Notes: a model not told the origin generated them from the letters alone. 64,000 nucleotides of DNA from Seonamhaeicola maritimus (GCF_008056315.1 NZ_VRKQ01000016.1:62517-126516), one strand, 5' to 3'. Positions 34,867 to 45,371 are shown, counted from the stretch's first letter. A program made the numbers and translations.

Positions 34867-36033
34867 TTATACTGTGCGCTTGTAGTCCTTTTTATCTATT
34901 ATCATTTTTGATAATATTTCTTTAAGAATCTCTGAAGTACCACCACCAATTGGCCCAAGTCTACTGTCACGTAATAACCTAGCTAAAGGGTAGTCCTCCA
35001 TGTATCCATAACCTCCTAAAAATTGCAAGCATTCATAAATAACTTCATCTGCCATTTTGGTAGATTTCAATTTAGAAATTGAAGCCTCCTTTACAACATA
35101 CTCTCCTTTATTCAATCTAGCTGCAACTGAATAGTTATAAGCTTTACAAATTTCCATATCAGCGTACTTATCCACAAATCTATGTCTTAAAGCTTGGAAT
35201 TTATCTAACTCCTTGCCAAAGGCAGTACGTTCTGACATATAGTTTAGTGTATAATCTAAGGCATATTCTGCTCTTGCATGTGCATTTATACCCATAACCA
35301 ACCGCTCTATAGAAAAATGCTGCAAAATATATGAAAAACCTTTGTTTTCTTCGCCCAATAAATTATATACTGGAACTTTCACATTATCAAATGCTATTTC
35401 AGCTGTATCAGATGCTCTCCATCCTAACTTATCTAACTTTGTTGCAGAAATACCTTCAGAATCTCTATCAATAACCATGATACTAATACCTTTGTTACCA
35501 AGTTCTGGATTTGTTTTAGCAGCTACAACTAAATAATCGCTGTAAACACCGTTGGTAATAAACGTCTTTGATCCGTTAACAATATAGTGGTCTCCGTCTT
35601 TAATAGCGGTTGTTCTTAATCCAGCTACATCACTTCCACCAGAAGGCTCCGAAATACATAAACATCCTAATTTTTCACCTGAAATACTTGGTGCTAAATA
35701 CCGTTGCTTAATATCTTCATTTCCTTCAGCATTTAAATGAGTCATTGCTAAATAAACATGTGCCCAAACTGCAGCTGCAAAACCACCTGAATTTATCTTT
35801 TGAAGTTCTTCTTGAAGAATTACCGTATAAAATAAATCTAAATTTAATCCGCCATACTCAACTGGGTAATGGATACCAAAAAAACCCATTTCAGCAAATT
35901 TCTTCCAAATAGATTGATCAATTGTTCCGGTTTCTTCCCACTTATTAATATGAGGGACAACTTCCTTTTTAAGAAAATTTTTCAGGCTTTCTCTAAAAAG
36001 ATTATGTTCTTCTGTGAAGTACATACTATTCAT
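34867..36033 (-). CDS. Acyl-CoA dehydrogenase (long-chain-like)
   Basis: A 388-residue FAD flavoenzyme that oxidises acyl-CoA to enoyl-CoA in fatty acid or amino acid breakdown. Motifs are CISEPSGGSDVAG (FAD and substrate region), TFITNGVYSDYLVVAAKT and the C-terminal LLRDSRLGPIGGGTSEIL. Where many family members have the catalytic Glu (YEGT), this one has GGGT, as in long-chain and isovaleryl types, whose base lies in the RAEYALDYT helix instead. Substrate length is not certain. Confidence 0.92.
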   Translation of the reverse strand: MNSMYFTEEHNLFRESLKNFLKKEVVPHINKWEETGTIDQSIWKKFAEMGFFGIHYPVEYGGLNLDLFYTVILQEELQKINSGGFAAAVWAHVYLAMTHLNAEGNEDIKQRYLAPSISGEKLGCLCISEPSGGSDVAGLRTTAIKDGDHYIVNGSKTFITNGVYSDYLVVAAKTNPELGNKGISIMVIDRDSEGISATKLDKLGWRASDTAEIAFDNVKVPVYNLLGEENKGFSYILQHFSIERLVMGINAHARAEYALDYTLNYMSERTAFGKELDKFQALRHRFVDKYADMEICKAYNYSVAARLNKGEYVVKEASISKLKSTKMADEVIYECLQFLGGYGYMEDYPLARLLRDSRLGPIGGGTSEILKEILSKMIIDKKDYKRTV

Positions 36034-36044
36034 AGGAATATTTT

Positions 36045-36914
36045 TTAATCAAGGGACAAATATAATTTAATTATCTCGATTTTATTTACAGGAAAGTCTT
36101 TAACTTTTGTTAATTCATCTAATGATTTAAAACCTTCTCTGAGCAACCTTTCTTCAACAATATTATGTGCAATATCATAATCTACATGCTGGATAGTAAC
36201 AAGTTCTTCGATAGTAGCAGAATTAATTTTTATTTTTTGAATTAGCCTAGGAGTTTTTACTGTAAACTCATTAGTTAAACGATCAATAACTTCGGGGGTT
36301 AAACCATAAACATCGTGCAATTGTACATCTGCTATAAAACCACCAGAAAACTTATTCCTAAACTTTATGATTCTATCTGAAAGTACTTTGCCAACTCCAC
36401 TAATTTTCTGGAGCTGTTGTGCTGTTACTTTGTTCAAATCTTGTTTTTGATTGAACGCCTTTGGCTTATTATTATAGGAATAACTTGAGTTTAATTTAGG
36501 AGAAGGTTTTGTTACCCATTCTGGGAATTTAAAATTAGGAGATATAATATCTAAAAGTGAATCTGAGACATTGGTAACTTCTTGAAACTGCTTTATCGAA
36601 TTAATCCATTTACCCTGCCTTCTGAAAGCTAATAATCTATCAATTTCTTCATTACTCATTCCTAAAGTGGCGCCTTTATAATCCGTAATATAATTTGGAT
36701 TAAAAGGAAAAACTTTTGGTTTTCTAGATGCTATTTCAACCAGCCTAAGTGAATCTATTTCATTTTTAAACTTGGTGAGTTCTTCTTGATTTACAACAAC
36801 TTCTCTGGCATAAAAATCAATAAAAAAATAAACGCACTGAAAAACTATTATGAGAAGAATCAATAAAAAAATCCCATTTCGTTGTCCTTTAGCAAACGTG
36901 AAATGGGATTTCAT
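36045..36914 (-). CDS. Helix-hairpin-helix (ComEA-like) protein with membrane anchor
   Basis: A 289-residue protein. A single membrane segment near the N-terminus (about 13-33, GIFLLILLIIVFQCVYFFIDF) is followed by a linker and several HhH-type modules, for example LNKVTAQQLQKISGVGKVLSDRIIKF and INSATIEELVTIQHVDYDIA. Such proteins bind DNA; in naturally competent bacteria ComEA brings DNA into the periplasm. No other competence genes are in the window, so that role is only possible. It is 11 bp upstream of the acyl-CoA dehydrogenase gene. Confidence 0.85.
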   Translation of the reverse strand: MKSHFTFAKGQRNGIFLLILLIIVFQCVYFFIDFYAREVVVNQEELTKFKNEIDSLRLVEIASRKPKVFPFNPNYITDYKGATLGMSNEEIDRLLAFRRQGKWINSIKQFQEVTNVSDSLLDIISPNFKFPEWVTKPSPKLNSSYSYNNKPKAFNQKQDLNKVTAQQLQKISGVGKVLSDRIIKFRNKFSGGFIADVQLHDVYGLTPEVIDRLTNEFTVKTPRLIQKIKINSATIEELVTIQHVDYDIAHNIVEERLLREGFKSLDELTKVKDFPVNKIEIIKLYLSLD

Positions 36915-36933
36915 ATTTATAAATATTTAATTT

Positions 36934-38604
36934 TTATGCTTTCGCTTCTTTTATTGCATCTAAATATCTTCTAAGTTGTTTTTTAACAACTGGGAACAAG
37001 AAATACAAGCCTATCATATTAGGGAAAACCATTGCAAAAATCATAGCATCTGAGAAAGCCCAAATTGAGTTCATACTTGCTGCAGCACCAATTATGATAA
37101 ATAATAGGAAAAGTAATTTATATACTAAATCTGCAGTTTTACCTCTCCCAAATAAAAACTTCCAAGATTGTAATCCGTAGTAAGACCAAGAAATCATTGT
37201 AGATACGGCAAACAAAACAACCGCCACAGTTAAGAACACTCCAGAATAAGGTATATACTCAGCAAACGCCGAAGCAGTAATTCCAGCTCCTTCCCTCAAT
37301 TCACCATCAATAAGCACTTTTCCTTTAACATCTAAATATGTAACTCCATCAACTACAGCATTAAACGTACCATCAGCTTGCTCTATCATACCAGCAATTC
37401 CACCATAATCAAAGGTACCTCCAGAATTAAAAATAATAATGACTAAAGCTGTCATTGTACAAATAACAACAGTATCTATAAAAGGCTCTAATAAAGCCAC
37501 TAAACCTTCAGAAGCAGAATATTTTGTTTTCACCGCTGAGTGCGCAATAGAAGCAGAACCCGCACCAGCCTCATTTGAGAAAGCTGCCCGTTGAAAACCA
37601 ACTAGCAACACTCCTATTACTCCACCCACACCAATAGCTCTAGGGTTAAATGCTTCTGTAAAGATTAAGCTAAAAGCATCATCAACAAATGAAAAATTAC
37701 TGAAAATAATATATAAACAAGCTACTACATATAGAACCGCCATAAAAGGCACAACTTTTTCTGTTACAGCAGCAATACGCTTAATTCCGCCGATAATAAT
37801 TATACCAACTAAAATAGCCATTACCAACCCTATAATAGCTCCTGCACTAGTGCTTTCCCATCCCATTAACTCTTTAAGAACTACGGTAGCTTGATTAGAC
37901 TGCGCCGCATTACCTCCACCAAAAGAACCTCCAATACAAAAGATTGCGAAGAAAACCGCGGCAATTTTACCCAAAGTTGCAAAACCGCGATCTTTAAGTC
38001 CTTTAGAAATATAATACATTGGTCCACCATAAACTGTTCCTTCAGCATCAACATCTCTATACTGAACTCCTAAAGTACACTCAACAAATTTTGTTGACAT
38101 ACCTAGCAAGCCACAAATAATCATCCAGAAAGTTGCTCCAGGACCTCCAAGTGCTATAGCCAATGCAACACCAGCAATATTACCATTACCTACGGTTCCT
38201 GAAACTGCTGTTGCTAAGGCCTGAAAGTGGCTAACCTCTCCTTCTTTACTTTCATCTCTTATAGTTTCAATAGCATCCCCTCCAGGAGTAACGTCACCAT
38301 AGGCCCGATCAACTGTCGCATGATCTATTTCATCATATTTTCCCCTTACAACATTAATAGCTTTACCAAAAAACCTGATATTTGGAAACCCAAAATAAAT
38401 TGTAAAAAATGCTGCACTACCTACTAATAGAAGTAATACAAAAGGCGTGCCTGCAATTTCAAAAAAGATAACATTACTAAAGAAATCTGAAATAGGTTGG
38501 AACGCTTCATCTATGCGTTGATCCAAACCTTTCTCTGTGGTTTCTTGAGCAAATGTTAAAAATGGAAAAATTAAAGAAACTATTGAAAGAAGAAATTTCT
38601 TCAT
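36934..38604 (-). CDS. Sodium:alanine symporter family protein (AGCS)
   Basis: A 556-residue transporter with about eleven membrane helices. AGCS motifs are present: GGPGATFWMIICGLLGMSTKFVE, GGPMYYISKGL and FSNEAGAGSASIAHS. It should import alanine or glycine with sodium. The N-terminus carries a cleavable-looking signal (LSIVSLIFPFLTFAQ) before the family domain and a long extracytoplasmic loop around residues 405-440, both usual in Bacteroidetes members. It lies 19 bp upstream of the HhH gene on the same strand. Confidence 0.92.
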   Translation of the reverse strand: MKKFLLSIVSLIFPFLTFAQETTEKGLDQRIDEAFQPISDFFSNVIFFEIAGTPFVLLLLVGSAAFFTIYFGFPNIRFFGKAINVVRGKYDEIDHATVDRAYGDVTPGGDAIETIRDESKEGEVSHFQALATAVSGTVGNGNIAGVALAIALGGPGATFWMIICGLLGMSTKFVECTLGVQYRDVDAEGTVYGGPMYYISKGLKDRGFATLGKIAAVFFAIFCIGGSFGGGNAAQSNQATVVLKELMGWESTSAGAIIGLVMAILVGIIIIGGIKRIAAVTEKVVPFMAVLYVVACLYIIFSNFSFVDDAFSLIFTEAFNPRAIGVGGVIGVLLVGFQRAAFSNEAGAGSASIAHSAVKTKYSASEGLVALLEPFIDTVVICTMTALVIIIFNSGGTFDYGGIAGMIEQADGTFNAVVDGVTYLDVKGKVLIDGELREGAGITASAFAEYIPYSGVFLTVAVVLFAVSTMISWSYYGLQSWKFLFGRGKTADLVYKLLFLLFIIIGAAASMNSIWAFSDAMIFAMVFPNMIGLYFLFPVVKKQLRRYLDAIKEAKA

Positions 38605-38698
38605 AAGAATTTAATATTAGTTAGTTTTTATTGAAAAATTATCATTAAAGCAGGCAAGATGCTAAAAATAATTGACTATTTAAAATTGGAAATAATAA

Positions 38699-39733
38699 TT
38701 AACCATTTTCAATTTCAATATCAAAGGCATTATTTAACTCTTCTATTTGCTCAGGGCGCCCCAATACTATAATTCTAGAATTAGCTTCTAAAATCATTTC
38801 TGCTTCTGGATTTACCGTGTATTCTCCTTTGGAATCTTTATAACCTATAATGGTACAACCAGTTCTTTTTCTAAAGTCTAAATCCCTTATAGTTCTGGCC
38901 TTTTTAGAATTGTATAGTTTTTCTACAGCAATTTCTTCTATATTAATATTCGACTCTCCAACAATTGACAAATTATCAATGAATTCCATCAACCCAGGAA
39001 CCACCACTAAAGATGCCATGTGATCGCCACCAATCATATCAGGCAAAATAACATTATTTGCTCCAGCAAATTTTAACTTCTTATATGACGATTCTTGTGA
39101 CGCTCTACTTATTATATTTATCTTTTTATTTATCTGTCTTGCTGACAATACAACAAAAAGGTTATCAGCATCATTAGGAAGTGCAGAAATAAAGCTTGTG
39201 GCTCTATCAACACCGGCAAGCATTAAAGTTTCATCTTCATTAGCGTTTCCTATTACGTACGGTACGCCATCCAAACGCAATCGTTCCTCAACCTCTTTGT
39301 TTTTTTCAATGACCACAAAAGATTTATTATGAGCCATCAATTTTCTGGTAGCTTGCTTTCCGTTTCTTCCGTAACCACAAATTATAACGTGGTTTTTAAA
39401 ACCATCAATTCGTTTTTGCATTTTCTTATGTTTTATTTCTTCAATGTCATTTTTACTCAATATATATTCTGTAATAATAGAAATTGCATAACCTACAATA
39501 ACTATACTTGCTAAAATTAAAAATATAGTAAATATTTTAGCTTCATCGTCAAGTGGTTGAACTTCTCCAAAACCCACAGTGGTCATAGTAATAACCGTCA
39601 TATACAGAGCATCTACCCATGAATAGTCTGATATTGACACAAAGCCAATAACGCCAACAAGCATTAAAAGAACCAATAAGGTTAATGATGTGTATATTTT
39701 AGACCTGAAAAGCTGAATTAAGGGGTTATTCAT
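38699..39733 (-). CDS. Potassium channel protein with TrkA-N/TrkA-C domains
   Basis: A 344-residue two-helix K+ channel subunit. The pore has membrane helices at about 13-35 and 62-87 with the selectivity filter TVGFGE at residues 52-57. Next is a RCK domain with the nucleotide-binding GYGRNGKQATRKL, then a TrkA-C domain to the end. It should form a tetrameric, ligand-gated K+ channel (Kch/MthK type). It follows the PspC gene by 4 bp, so the two are co-transcribed. Confidence 0.92.
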   Translation of the reverse strand: MNNPLIQLFRSKIYTSLTLLVLLMLVGVIGFVSISDYSWVDALYMTVITMTTVGFGEVQPLDDEAKIFTIFLILASIVIVGYAISIITEYILSKNDIEEIKHKKMQKRIDGFKNHVIICGYGRNGKQATRKLMAHNKSFVVIEKNKEVEERLRLDGVPYVIGNANEDETLMLAGVDRATSFISALPNDADNLFVVLSARQINKKINIISRASQESSYKKLKFAGANNVILPDMIGGDHMASLVVVPGLMEFIDNLSIVGESNINIEEIAVEKLYNSKKARTIRDLDFRKRTGCTIIGYKDSKGEYTVNPEAEMILEANSRIIVLGRPEQIEELNNAFDIEIENG

Positions 39734-39737
39734 ATAA

Positions 39738-39962
39738 TTATAAATCGAAAACTGATGAACGTTTAGTATAAACTAAATCTTTTATGCGTATCCAAAATGC
39801 CAAAAACAGGTACAAAGCAAAACCAAATCCAACGGTAACAAAAGTTAAATACATGAAAGATGTTCTAACCACCTTTGCTCTAATACCCAACCTTTCAGCA
39901 ATACGTTGGCAAACATAATACCCATGTTTTTGAAAGAATAATAATGGTTTATATATGTACAT
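39738..39962 (-). CDS. PspC domain protein
   Basis: A 74-residue membrane protein with a PspC domain: YYVCQRIAERLGIRAKVVRTSFMY, then one long membrane segment (FVTVGFGFALYLFLAFWI). PspC proteins sense envelope stress or hold regulators at the membrane; the Psp partners are absent here. It ends 4 bp before the K+ channel start and lies 36 bp after the DUF2851 gene. The small form is common in flavobacteria. Confidence 0.85.
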   Translation of the reverse strand: MYIYKPLLFFQKHGYYVCQRIAERLGIRAKVVRTSFMYLTFVTVGFGFALYLFLAFWIRIKDLVYTKRSSVFDL

Positions 39963-39998
39963 GCTGCAAGTTAATCTTTAGTTTAGAAGTTTAAAAGT

Positions 39999-41270
39999 TT
40001 ATTTGTTTAAAAATGAACTACCAATGGCACACTGTAAACACTTATTCTTATCACAATATTCCGTTTTAAGTTGAATTAAAGCTTGAGATCTTAAAGCCGA
40101 TTCTGAAACTTTTTTTAAATTATTGAATGCTGTAATAACACTATTCTTTTCTGAAGAAATAGCATTTGCAATTTCAACTATTACCTCATCAATAATTTCA
40201 TCTTTTTGTTTAGCATAGCAAAACTTAATAGGCAAAATAGTATTTATCAATAACAAATCAATAAATGATTTTGTTAATACCTTTGCTGTAGGTTTTGACT
40301 CCTTTTTAAAAGTGTAATGGTTTTTCCAAAACTCAGAGGTAGACACCGTAAATAGTTCATAAAAATCATCAAGCCTATTGGTTTCTATAATTTTCGAAAA
40401 CAAATTTTGATGTTTATGGTATAAGTTTGAGAATTGAGACAATCTAATGGTTGGAAAATTTAGAGGCCGCAATCTGAAAAATTTTATTGGTAAAACAAAA
40501 TCATTTTTTAAACCGAACTTTTGCTTTAGAAAATGATAATCTTTCTGCAAATTTAAATAGTAACTCTCTTCAATATTATCAATTAATAAACCTGCTTGCC
40601 CAAATAACAATGCTTCTATAGTTTGTTGATTGGATTGCGTTTTTCTTATGATTGAAAAATCGACCGATTTGGCAACACTTATAAACGATTCACCATTAAC
40701 CTTTAATCCAAAGTTTTTTGCCAACATTTTAAATAACACCGCTTCCCAATCATTTTTTGACACTTCTAGTGATTGCTCAATTTCTTTAGCTTTTCTTTCT
40801 AAACGATCGATGTATAAACGCTCCAACCAATTATTTAAAATAAAGTCATCAACTTCTGCAAAATCATTCTCACAGTTTATCCATTTACCTTGTTTAGAAA
40901 ATAATTTTTGGTAGTTATTTAAAATTTCAACATTAACTCTTTCCTTTAGCTCAAAAGTTGGGATTACAGAATTATCTTTTCTAAAAACCTCTGTATCATC
41001 TTCCCAAACCACATGTAATATTACATTATCATATGCCTTGTCGGTTTCATGATTATGTAAAAACCAATCTGATGATTTAATATGAACCTCAACGTTACCA
41101 GCCCATAATTGTTCGTCAATTTTTATCTGTGCATTAATAAAGTCTGGTCCAGAATTCTGATTATGTGTTCCTACTTTATTGATTACTAATTCATCACCTG
41201 AAGTTGTTTTTAAATCATAAGATTGAAACTTTTTGTATTTCCATATATAATGTAAGAAATCTTCTTGCAT
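39999..41270 (-). CDS. DUF2851 family protein
   Basis: A 423-residue soluble protein of the DUF2851 family, with the diagnostic start MQEDFLHYIWKYKKF, then NSGPDFINAQIKID, WAGNVEVHIKSSDW and DNVILHVVWEDD. The C-terminus carries a Cys cluster CDKNKCLQCAIG that may bind metal. Function is unknown. It heads a minus-strand run with PspC and the K+ channel genes. Confidence 0.9.
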   Translation of the reverse strand: MQEDFLHYIWKYKKFQSYDLKTTSGDELVINKVGTHNQNSGPDFINAQIKIDEQLWAGNVEVHIKSSDWFLHNHETDKAYDNVILHVVWEDDTEVFRKDNSVIPTFELKERVNVEILNNYQKLFSKQGKWINCENDFAEVDDFILNNWLERLYIDRLERKAKEIEQSLEVSKNDWEAVLFKMLAKNFGLKVNGESFISVAKSVDFSIIRKTQSNQQTIEALLFGQAGLLIDNIEESYYLNLQKDYHFLKQKFGLKNDFVLPIKFFRLRPLNFPTIRLSQFSNLYHKHQNLFSKIIETNRLDDFYELFTVSTSEFWKNHYTFKKESKPTAKVLTKSFIDLLLINTILPIKFCYAKQKDEIIDEVIVEIANAISSEKNSVITAFNNLKKVSESALRSQALIQLKTEYCDKNKCLQCAIGSSFLNK

Positions 41271-41520
41271 ACTCTAAAATATAAAAATCGATTAGAAAAC
41301 AAAACCTAGTAGAAGTAATAAAAAATATGCATTTATAATTTTACTTCGAAATTACTAAAATCATAATAAGGAAATAAATTTTTGCACCTTTTATAATAAT
41401 TCTAACTGATGGCATTCTAAGGTCAAAACAAAATTTCTCTTAAAAAAGCCATAAAAAAACAAATAGCTTGGTTTTGCAAAATTTTCAATTAACTTCGTTT
41501 TGTACATTAAAAAAAGTAAA

Positions 41521-42456
41521 ATGATGATTAGCTTAAATAGACATTTGTCAGACATTTGTTCAATTTTTATTTTACTAATACTCATATTAAACTTATCCTG
41601 TAAAACATATAAAGTAGAGAATGAAAAAATTATTGCTGCTGGGGCTACTCTTACCTTAGTTGATGATAGTTTTGAATTTACTGAAGGGCCTGCTTCGGAT
41701 ATAAGTGGCAATGTATATTTCACAGACCAACCAAATAACCACATCTTGAAATGGACGCATTTGAACAATACTGTTTCAGAATACATGAAACCAGCAGGTC
41801 GTTCAAACGGGTTATACTTTGATGATAGCGGAAATTTACTTTCTGCAGCGGATGAAAAAAACGAATTATGGCTTATCGATTCTAAAAAAAAGACGACTGT
41901 ATTAATTAATAGTTTTAAAAATAAAAAGTTAAATGGACCCAATGACTTATGGCTTAACTCTGATAAAGGAATATATTTTACAGACCCATTTTACAAACGG
42001 TCTTGGTGGACTCACGATGAACAAGAACAAACATCAAGATGTATTTATTTTCTTGCCTCTAACACCAAGGCACCAAGAATTGTTGATGAAAATTTCAAAC
42101 AACCAAATGGATTAATAGGGTCTCCTGATGGTAAAACATTATATGTTTCTGATATAGGAGATAAGAAAACCTATTCATACCGCATTAAAAAAGATGGAAG
42201 CTTAACTAAAAAAACATTGTTTTGCAATTTAGGTTCCGATGGTATGACAATAGACAACTTAGGCAATGTGTACCTTACAGGAAAAGGTGTAACGGTATTT
42301 AATTCCGAGGGCGTTCAAATTGAGCATATTCCCGTTCCTAAAAAATGGACAGCCAATGTTACTTTTGGAGGACCAAATCAAAACATACTATTTATTACGG
42401 CCATGGATTCTGTATACACTTTAGAAATGTCTGTAACTGGAGTAAGATATAACTAA
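41521..42456 (+). CDS. SMP-30/gluconolactonase-family lipoprotein
   Basis: A 311-residue exported protein when started at the ATG at 41521 (an earlier TTG at 41500 is in frame but less likely). A lipoprotein signal ends LNLSC. The rest is a six-bladed beta-propeller of the SMP-30/LRE type, with EGPASDISGNVYFTDQPNN, LNGPNDLWL, and QPNGLIGSPDGKTLYVSD, holding the conserved Glu, Asn and Asp that bind calcium or zinc. Such enzymes open sugar lactones such as gluconolactone; substrate not known here. It converges on valS, 9 bp away. Confidence 0.87.
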   Translation: MMISLNRHLSDICSIFILLILILNLSCKTYKVENEKIIAAGATLTLVDDSFEFTEGPASDISGNVYFTDQPNNHILKWTHLNNTVSEYMKPAGRSNGLYFDDSGNLLSAADEKNELWLIDSKKKTTVLINSFKNKKLNGPNDLWLNSDKGIYFTDPFYKRSWWTHDEQEQTSRCIYFLASNTKAPRIVDENFKQPNGLIGSPDGKTLYVSDIGDKKTYSYRIKKDGSLTKKTLFCNLGSDGMTIDNLGNVYLTGKGVTVFNSEGVQIEHIPVPKKWTANVTFGGPNQNILFITAMDSVYTLEMSVTGVRYN

Positions 42457-42465
42457 AAAAAGTAT

Positions 42466-45099
42466 CTACTTCAAACTTCCTAAGCTAGTTTTAAGCATTT
42501 CAATTTTTGCCAAAGCATCGGCTTCCTTTTTCTTTTCACTGGCTACAACTTGCTCTGGTGCATTATTTACAAAACGCTCGTTAGAGAGTTTCTTTTGAAC
42601 AGATTTTAAAAAGCCCTCAGTATAGTTTAACTCCTCAGTTAATTTATTAATTTCTGCCTCCACATCAATGGCGCCCGCCATTGGAATAAAGTATTCATTA
42701 GATTTTACTCTATAAGTTAAAGCCCCATCAATAGCTTCATTTACGTAATCAATAACTTCAAGATTTCCAAGCTTCTGAATAACTTCATCAAAAGTAGCAC
42801 CTGCTTTTTCATTATTAATCACCGAAAAAGAAATAGCATCTTTAAAAGCTATGTTTTTTTCTTTTCTAATGTTTCTAATACCAGAAACTACTTCAGCTGC
42901 AAAATCGAACTCAGATATTAAACTTTCATTAATTGGTTTGGATTCCGGCCATTTAGAAACTATCAAAGCTTCCTCTTCAGTTCTTTCAGAAATATACTGC
43001 CAAATCTCTTCAGTTAAGAAAGGCATAAACGGGTGTAATATCTTTAAATTGTCCTCTAATAAAGTAATGACAGCATTATAGGTAGCCCTATCTATTGGCT
43101 TTTGATAAGCAGGTTTTACCATTTCTAATAACCAAGAACAGAAGTCGTTCCAAATCAACTTATAAGTTTCCATTAATGCATCACTAATACGATACTTACT
43201 GTAGTGGTCTTCTATAAGAGCTAAACTTTGTTGGAATTTATTAGAATACCAATCAATACTTACTTTGGCGTAATTTGGTTGTTCAATATCTGCTACTTCC
43301 CAGCCATCAATCAATCTAAATGCATTCCAAACTTTATTACCGAAAGCCTTCCCTTGCTGACAAAGCGCCTCATCAAACATTAAGTCGTTTCCAGCTGCTG
43401 CACTTAAAAGTAGGCCTACACGTACTCCCCCTGCTCCATAATCTTCAATTAGTTTTAAAGCATCAGGTGAATTACCTAATGATTTACTCATTTTACGCCG
43501 TTGCTTATCACGTACTAACCCCGTTAAGTAAACATTTTTAAAAGGTTCCTCTCCTTTATATTCATACCCTGCAATTATCATTCTAGCAACCCAAAAGAAT
43601 AGAATATCTGGTCCGGTAACTAAATCATTTGTTGGGTAATAATACTTTATATCGTCATTTTCAGGGTTTCTTATACCATCAAAAACACTCATTGGCCATA
43701 ACCAAGATGAAAACCACGTATCTAAAGCATCTGTTTCTTGCTTTAAATCTGAAGTCTTTAATTCTGGATTAGATATTTTTACTTGAGCCAATTTTAAAGC
43801 GTCTTCTATAGTTTCAGCAACTACAAAATCTTCTTTTCCATCACCATAGTAATATGCCGGAATTTGTTGCCCCCAGAGTAACTGACGTGAAATATTCCAA
43901 TCGCGGATGTTTTCCATCCAATGACGATAGGTGTTTTCAAACTTCTTTGGAAATAATTGAATATCATTATCTTTTCCTAAAACCGCTTTAATAGCTGGTT
44001 TTACCAAATCTTCCATCTTAAGAAACCACTGGTCAGATAACCTCGGCTCTATGATAGCCTTGGTTCTTTCAGAAATCCCAACACGATTGTTATAATCTTC
44101 TATTTTGGCAATTAACCCTAGTTCCTCAAGTTCCTTTACAATAGCCTTCCTAACCTGAAAGCGGTCTTGTCCTTGGTAATGTAATCCATAACTATTAAGT
44201 GTTGCATCTTCATTGAAGATATCGATAACTTCCAACTTATGTTTATCACCTAAAACCTTATCGTTTTCATCATGTGCCGGTGTTACTTTTAAACAACCGG
44301 TACCAAACTCCACATCAACGTATGCATCCTCGATAACAGGAATTACACGATTACAAATAGGTACGATAACCTTTCTACCCCTTAAATTAATATGACGCTC
44401 ATCATTTGGATTAATACAAATAGCAGTATCTCCCAAAATAGTCTCCGGACGGGTTGTAGCAATTGTTAATACGTCATTAGAATCTTCAATTTTATAATTG
44501 ATGTGATATAATTTACCTTGTTTATCAACATACTCTACTTCCTCGTCAGATAAGGTAGTTTTTGCCTCAGGATCCCAATTAACCATTCTATATCCACGAT
44601 ATATCAAACCTTTGCTATACAAATCAACAAATACTTTGATAACTGCTTCGCTCATATCATCGTCCATGGTGAATTTGGTACGCTCCCAATCACAAGAACA
44701 CCCAAGTTTTTTCAGCTGTTCTAATATAACCCCGCCATACTCGTGAGTCCATTCCCAAGCATGTTTCAAAAACTCATCTCGAGTTAAATCGTTTTTATCA
44801 ATTCCCTGCTCCTTCAATTTAGCAACCACCTTAGCTTCTGTCGCAATAGATGCATGGTCTGTTCCAGGAACCCAACATGCATTTTTACCCTGTAAGCGTG
44901 CACGACGTATCAATACATCCTGAATAGTATTGTTGAGCATGTGGCCCATATGTAAAACACCTGTCACATTTGGTGGAGGTATTACTATGGTATAAGGCTC
45001 TCTTTCATCTGGTTCTGAATGAAAATAATTGTGTTTCATCCAATACTCATACCATTTACTTTCAACCTGACTAGCATCATATTTAGATGGAATCTGCAT
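42466..45099 (-). CDS. valS: Valyl-tRNA synthetase
   Basis: An 877-residue class I synthetase. HMGH is in PPNVTGVLHMGH and KMSKS in RRKMSKSLGNSP; the editing domain shows TTRPETILGDTAI. The C-terminal coiled-coil arm (EAEINKLTEELNYTEGFLKS) contacts tRNA. The ATG at 45099 (MQIPSKYDASQVES) is preferred: the in-frame TTG at 45132 lies in the -7 box TACTTTTG. It charges tRNA-Val. Confidence 0.97.
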   Translation of the reverse strand: MQIPSKYDASQVESKWYEYWMKHNYFHSEPDEREPYTIVIPPPNVTGVLHMGHMLNNTIQDVLIRRARLQGKNACWVPGTDHASIATEAKVVAKLKEQGIDKNDLTRDEFLKHAWEWTHEYGGVILEQLKKLGCSCDWERTKFTMDDDMSEAVIKVFVDLYSKGLIYRGYRMVNWDPEAKTTLSDEEVEYVDKQGKLYHINYKIEDSNDVLTIATTRPETILGDTAICINPNDERHINLRGRKVIVPICNRVIPVIEDAYVDVEFGTGCLKVTPAHDENDKVLGDKHKLEVIDIFNEDATLNSYGLHYQGQDRFQVRKAIVKELEELGLIAKIEDYNNRVGISERTKAIIEPRLSDQWFLKMEDLVKPAIKAVLGKDNDIQLFPKKFENTYRHWMENIRDWNISRQLLWGQQIPAYYYGDGKEDFVVAETIEDALKLAQVKISNPELKTSDLKQETDALDTWFSSWLWPMSVFDGIRNPENDDIKYYYPTNDLVTGPDILFFWVARMIIAGYEYKGEEPFKNVYLTGLVRDKQRRKMSKSLGNSPDALKLIEDYGAGGVRVGLLLSAAAGNDLMFDEALCQQGKAFGNKVWNAFRLIDGWEVADIEQPNYAKVSIDWYSNKFQQSLALIEDHYSKYRISDALMETYKLIWNDFCSWLLEMVKPAYQKPIDRATYNAVITLLEDNLKILHPFMPFLTEEIWQYISERTEEEALIVSKWPESKPINESLISEFDFAAEVVSGIRNIRKEKNIAFKDAISFSVINNEKAGATFDEVIQKLGNLEVIDYVNEAIDGALTYRVKSNEYFIPMAGAIDVEAEINKLTEELNYTEGFLKSVQKKLSNERFVNNAPEQVVASEKKKEADALAKIEMLKTSLGSLK

Positions 45100-45130
45100 A
45101 CTTTGGAATAGTTTTTGACTTTTGATGTGC

Positions 45131-45138
45131 AAAAGTAC
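45131..45138 (-). promoter_or_regulatory. -7 promoter box of valS
   Basis: Minus-strand TACTTTTG matches TAnnTTTG, 31 bp before the chosen ATG. It contains the TTG that could be mistaken for a start. Confidence 0.6.
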
Positions 45139-45210
45139 TTATATTTCTTTTTCTGTGAAAACTATATAGGGAATGGTTTTGTTTTAAAAGAAGAATGTAA
45201 TTCATACTTT

Positions 45211-45218
45211 TATCTTTG
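45211..45218 (+). promoter_or_regulatory. -7 promoter box upstream of the DUF1573 gene
   Basis: TATCTTTG matches TAnnTTTG but lies about 154 bp before the start. A second match, TATGTTTG, is at 45280-45287. One of the two probably drives the gene with a leader of roughly 80 to 150 nt. Confidence 0.4.
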
Positions 45219-45371
45219 TTGAATATGTTAACAAGTATGCATTACGTCTAATTTTTTTGCCAGTTGTACAAAAAGTAAGTATGTTTGACTTAGATTTTAA
45301 TAAAAAAGTCCCTATTATAATAATACGGATTGAAAATTAAGAGAAAAAACAATAAATAAAAAGATAATACC

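Noticed and set aside
41271-41520. A single TCGAT-like match before the DUF2851 gene
   Set aside because: One weak match without a partner at 20-30 bp does not qualify as an array.
41391-41942. A 183-codon ORF on the minus strand within the SMP-30 gene
   Set aside because: It is antisense to a well-supported lipoprotein gene, has no family motif and a composition rich in Phe and Ser typical of a shadow frame.
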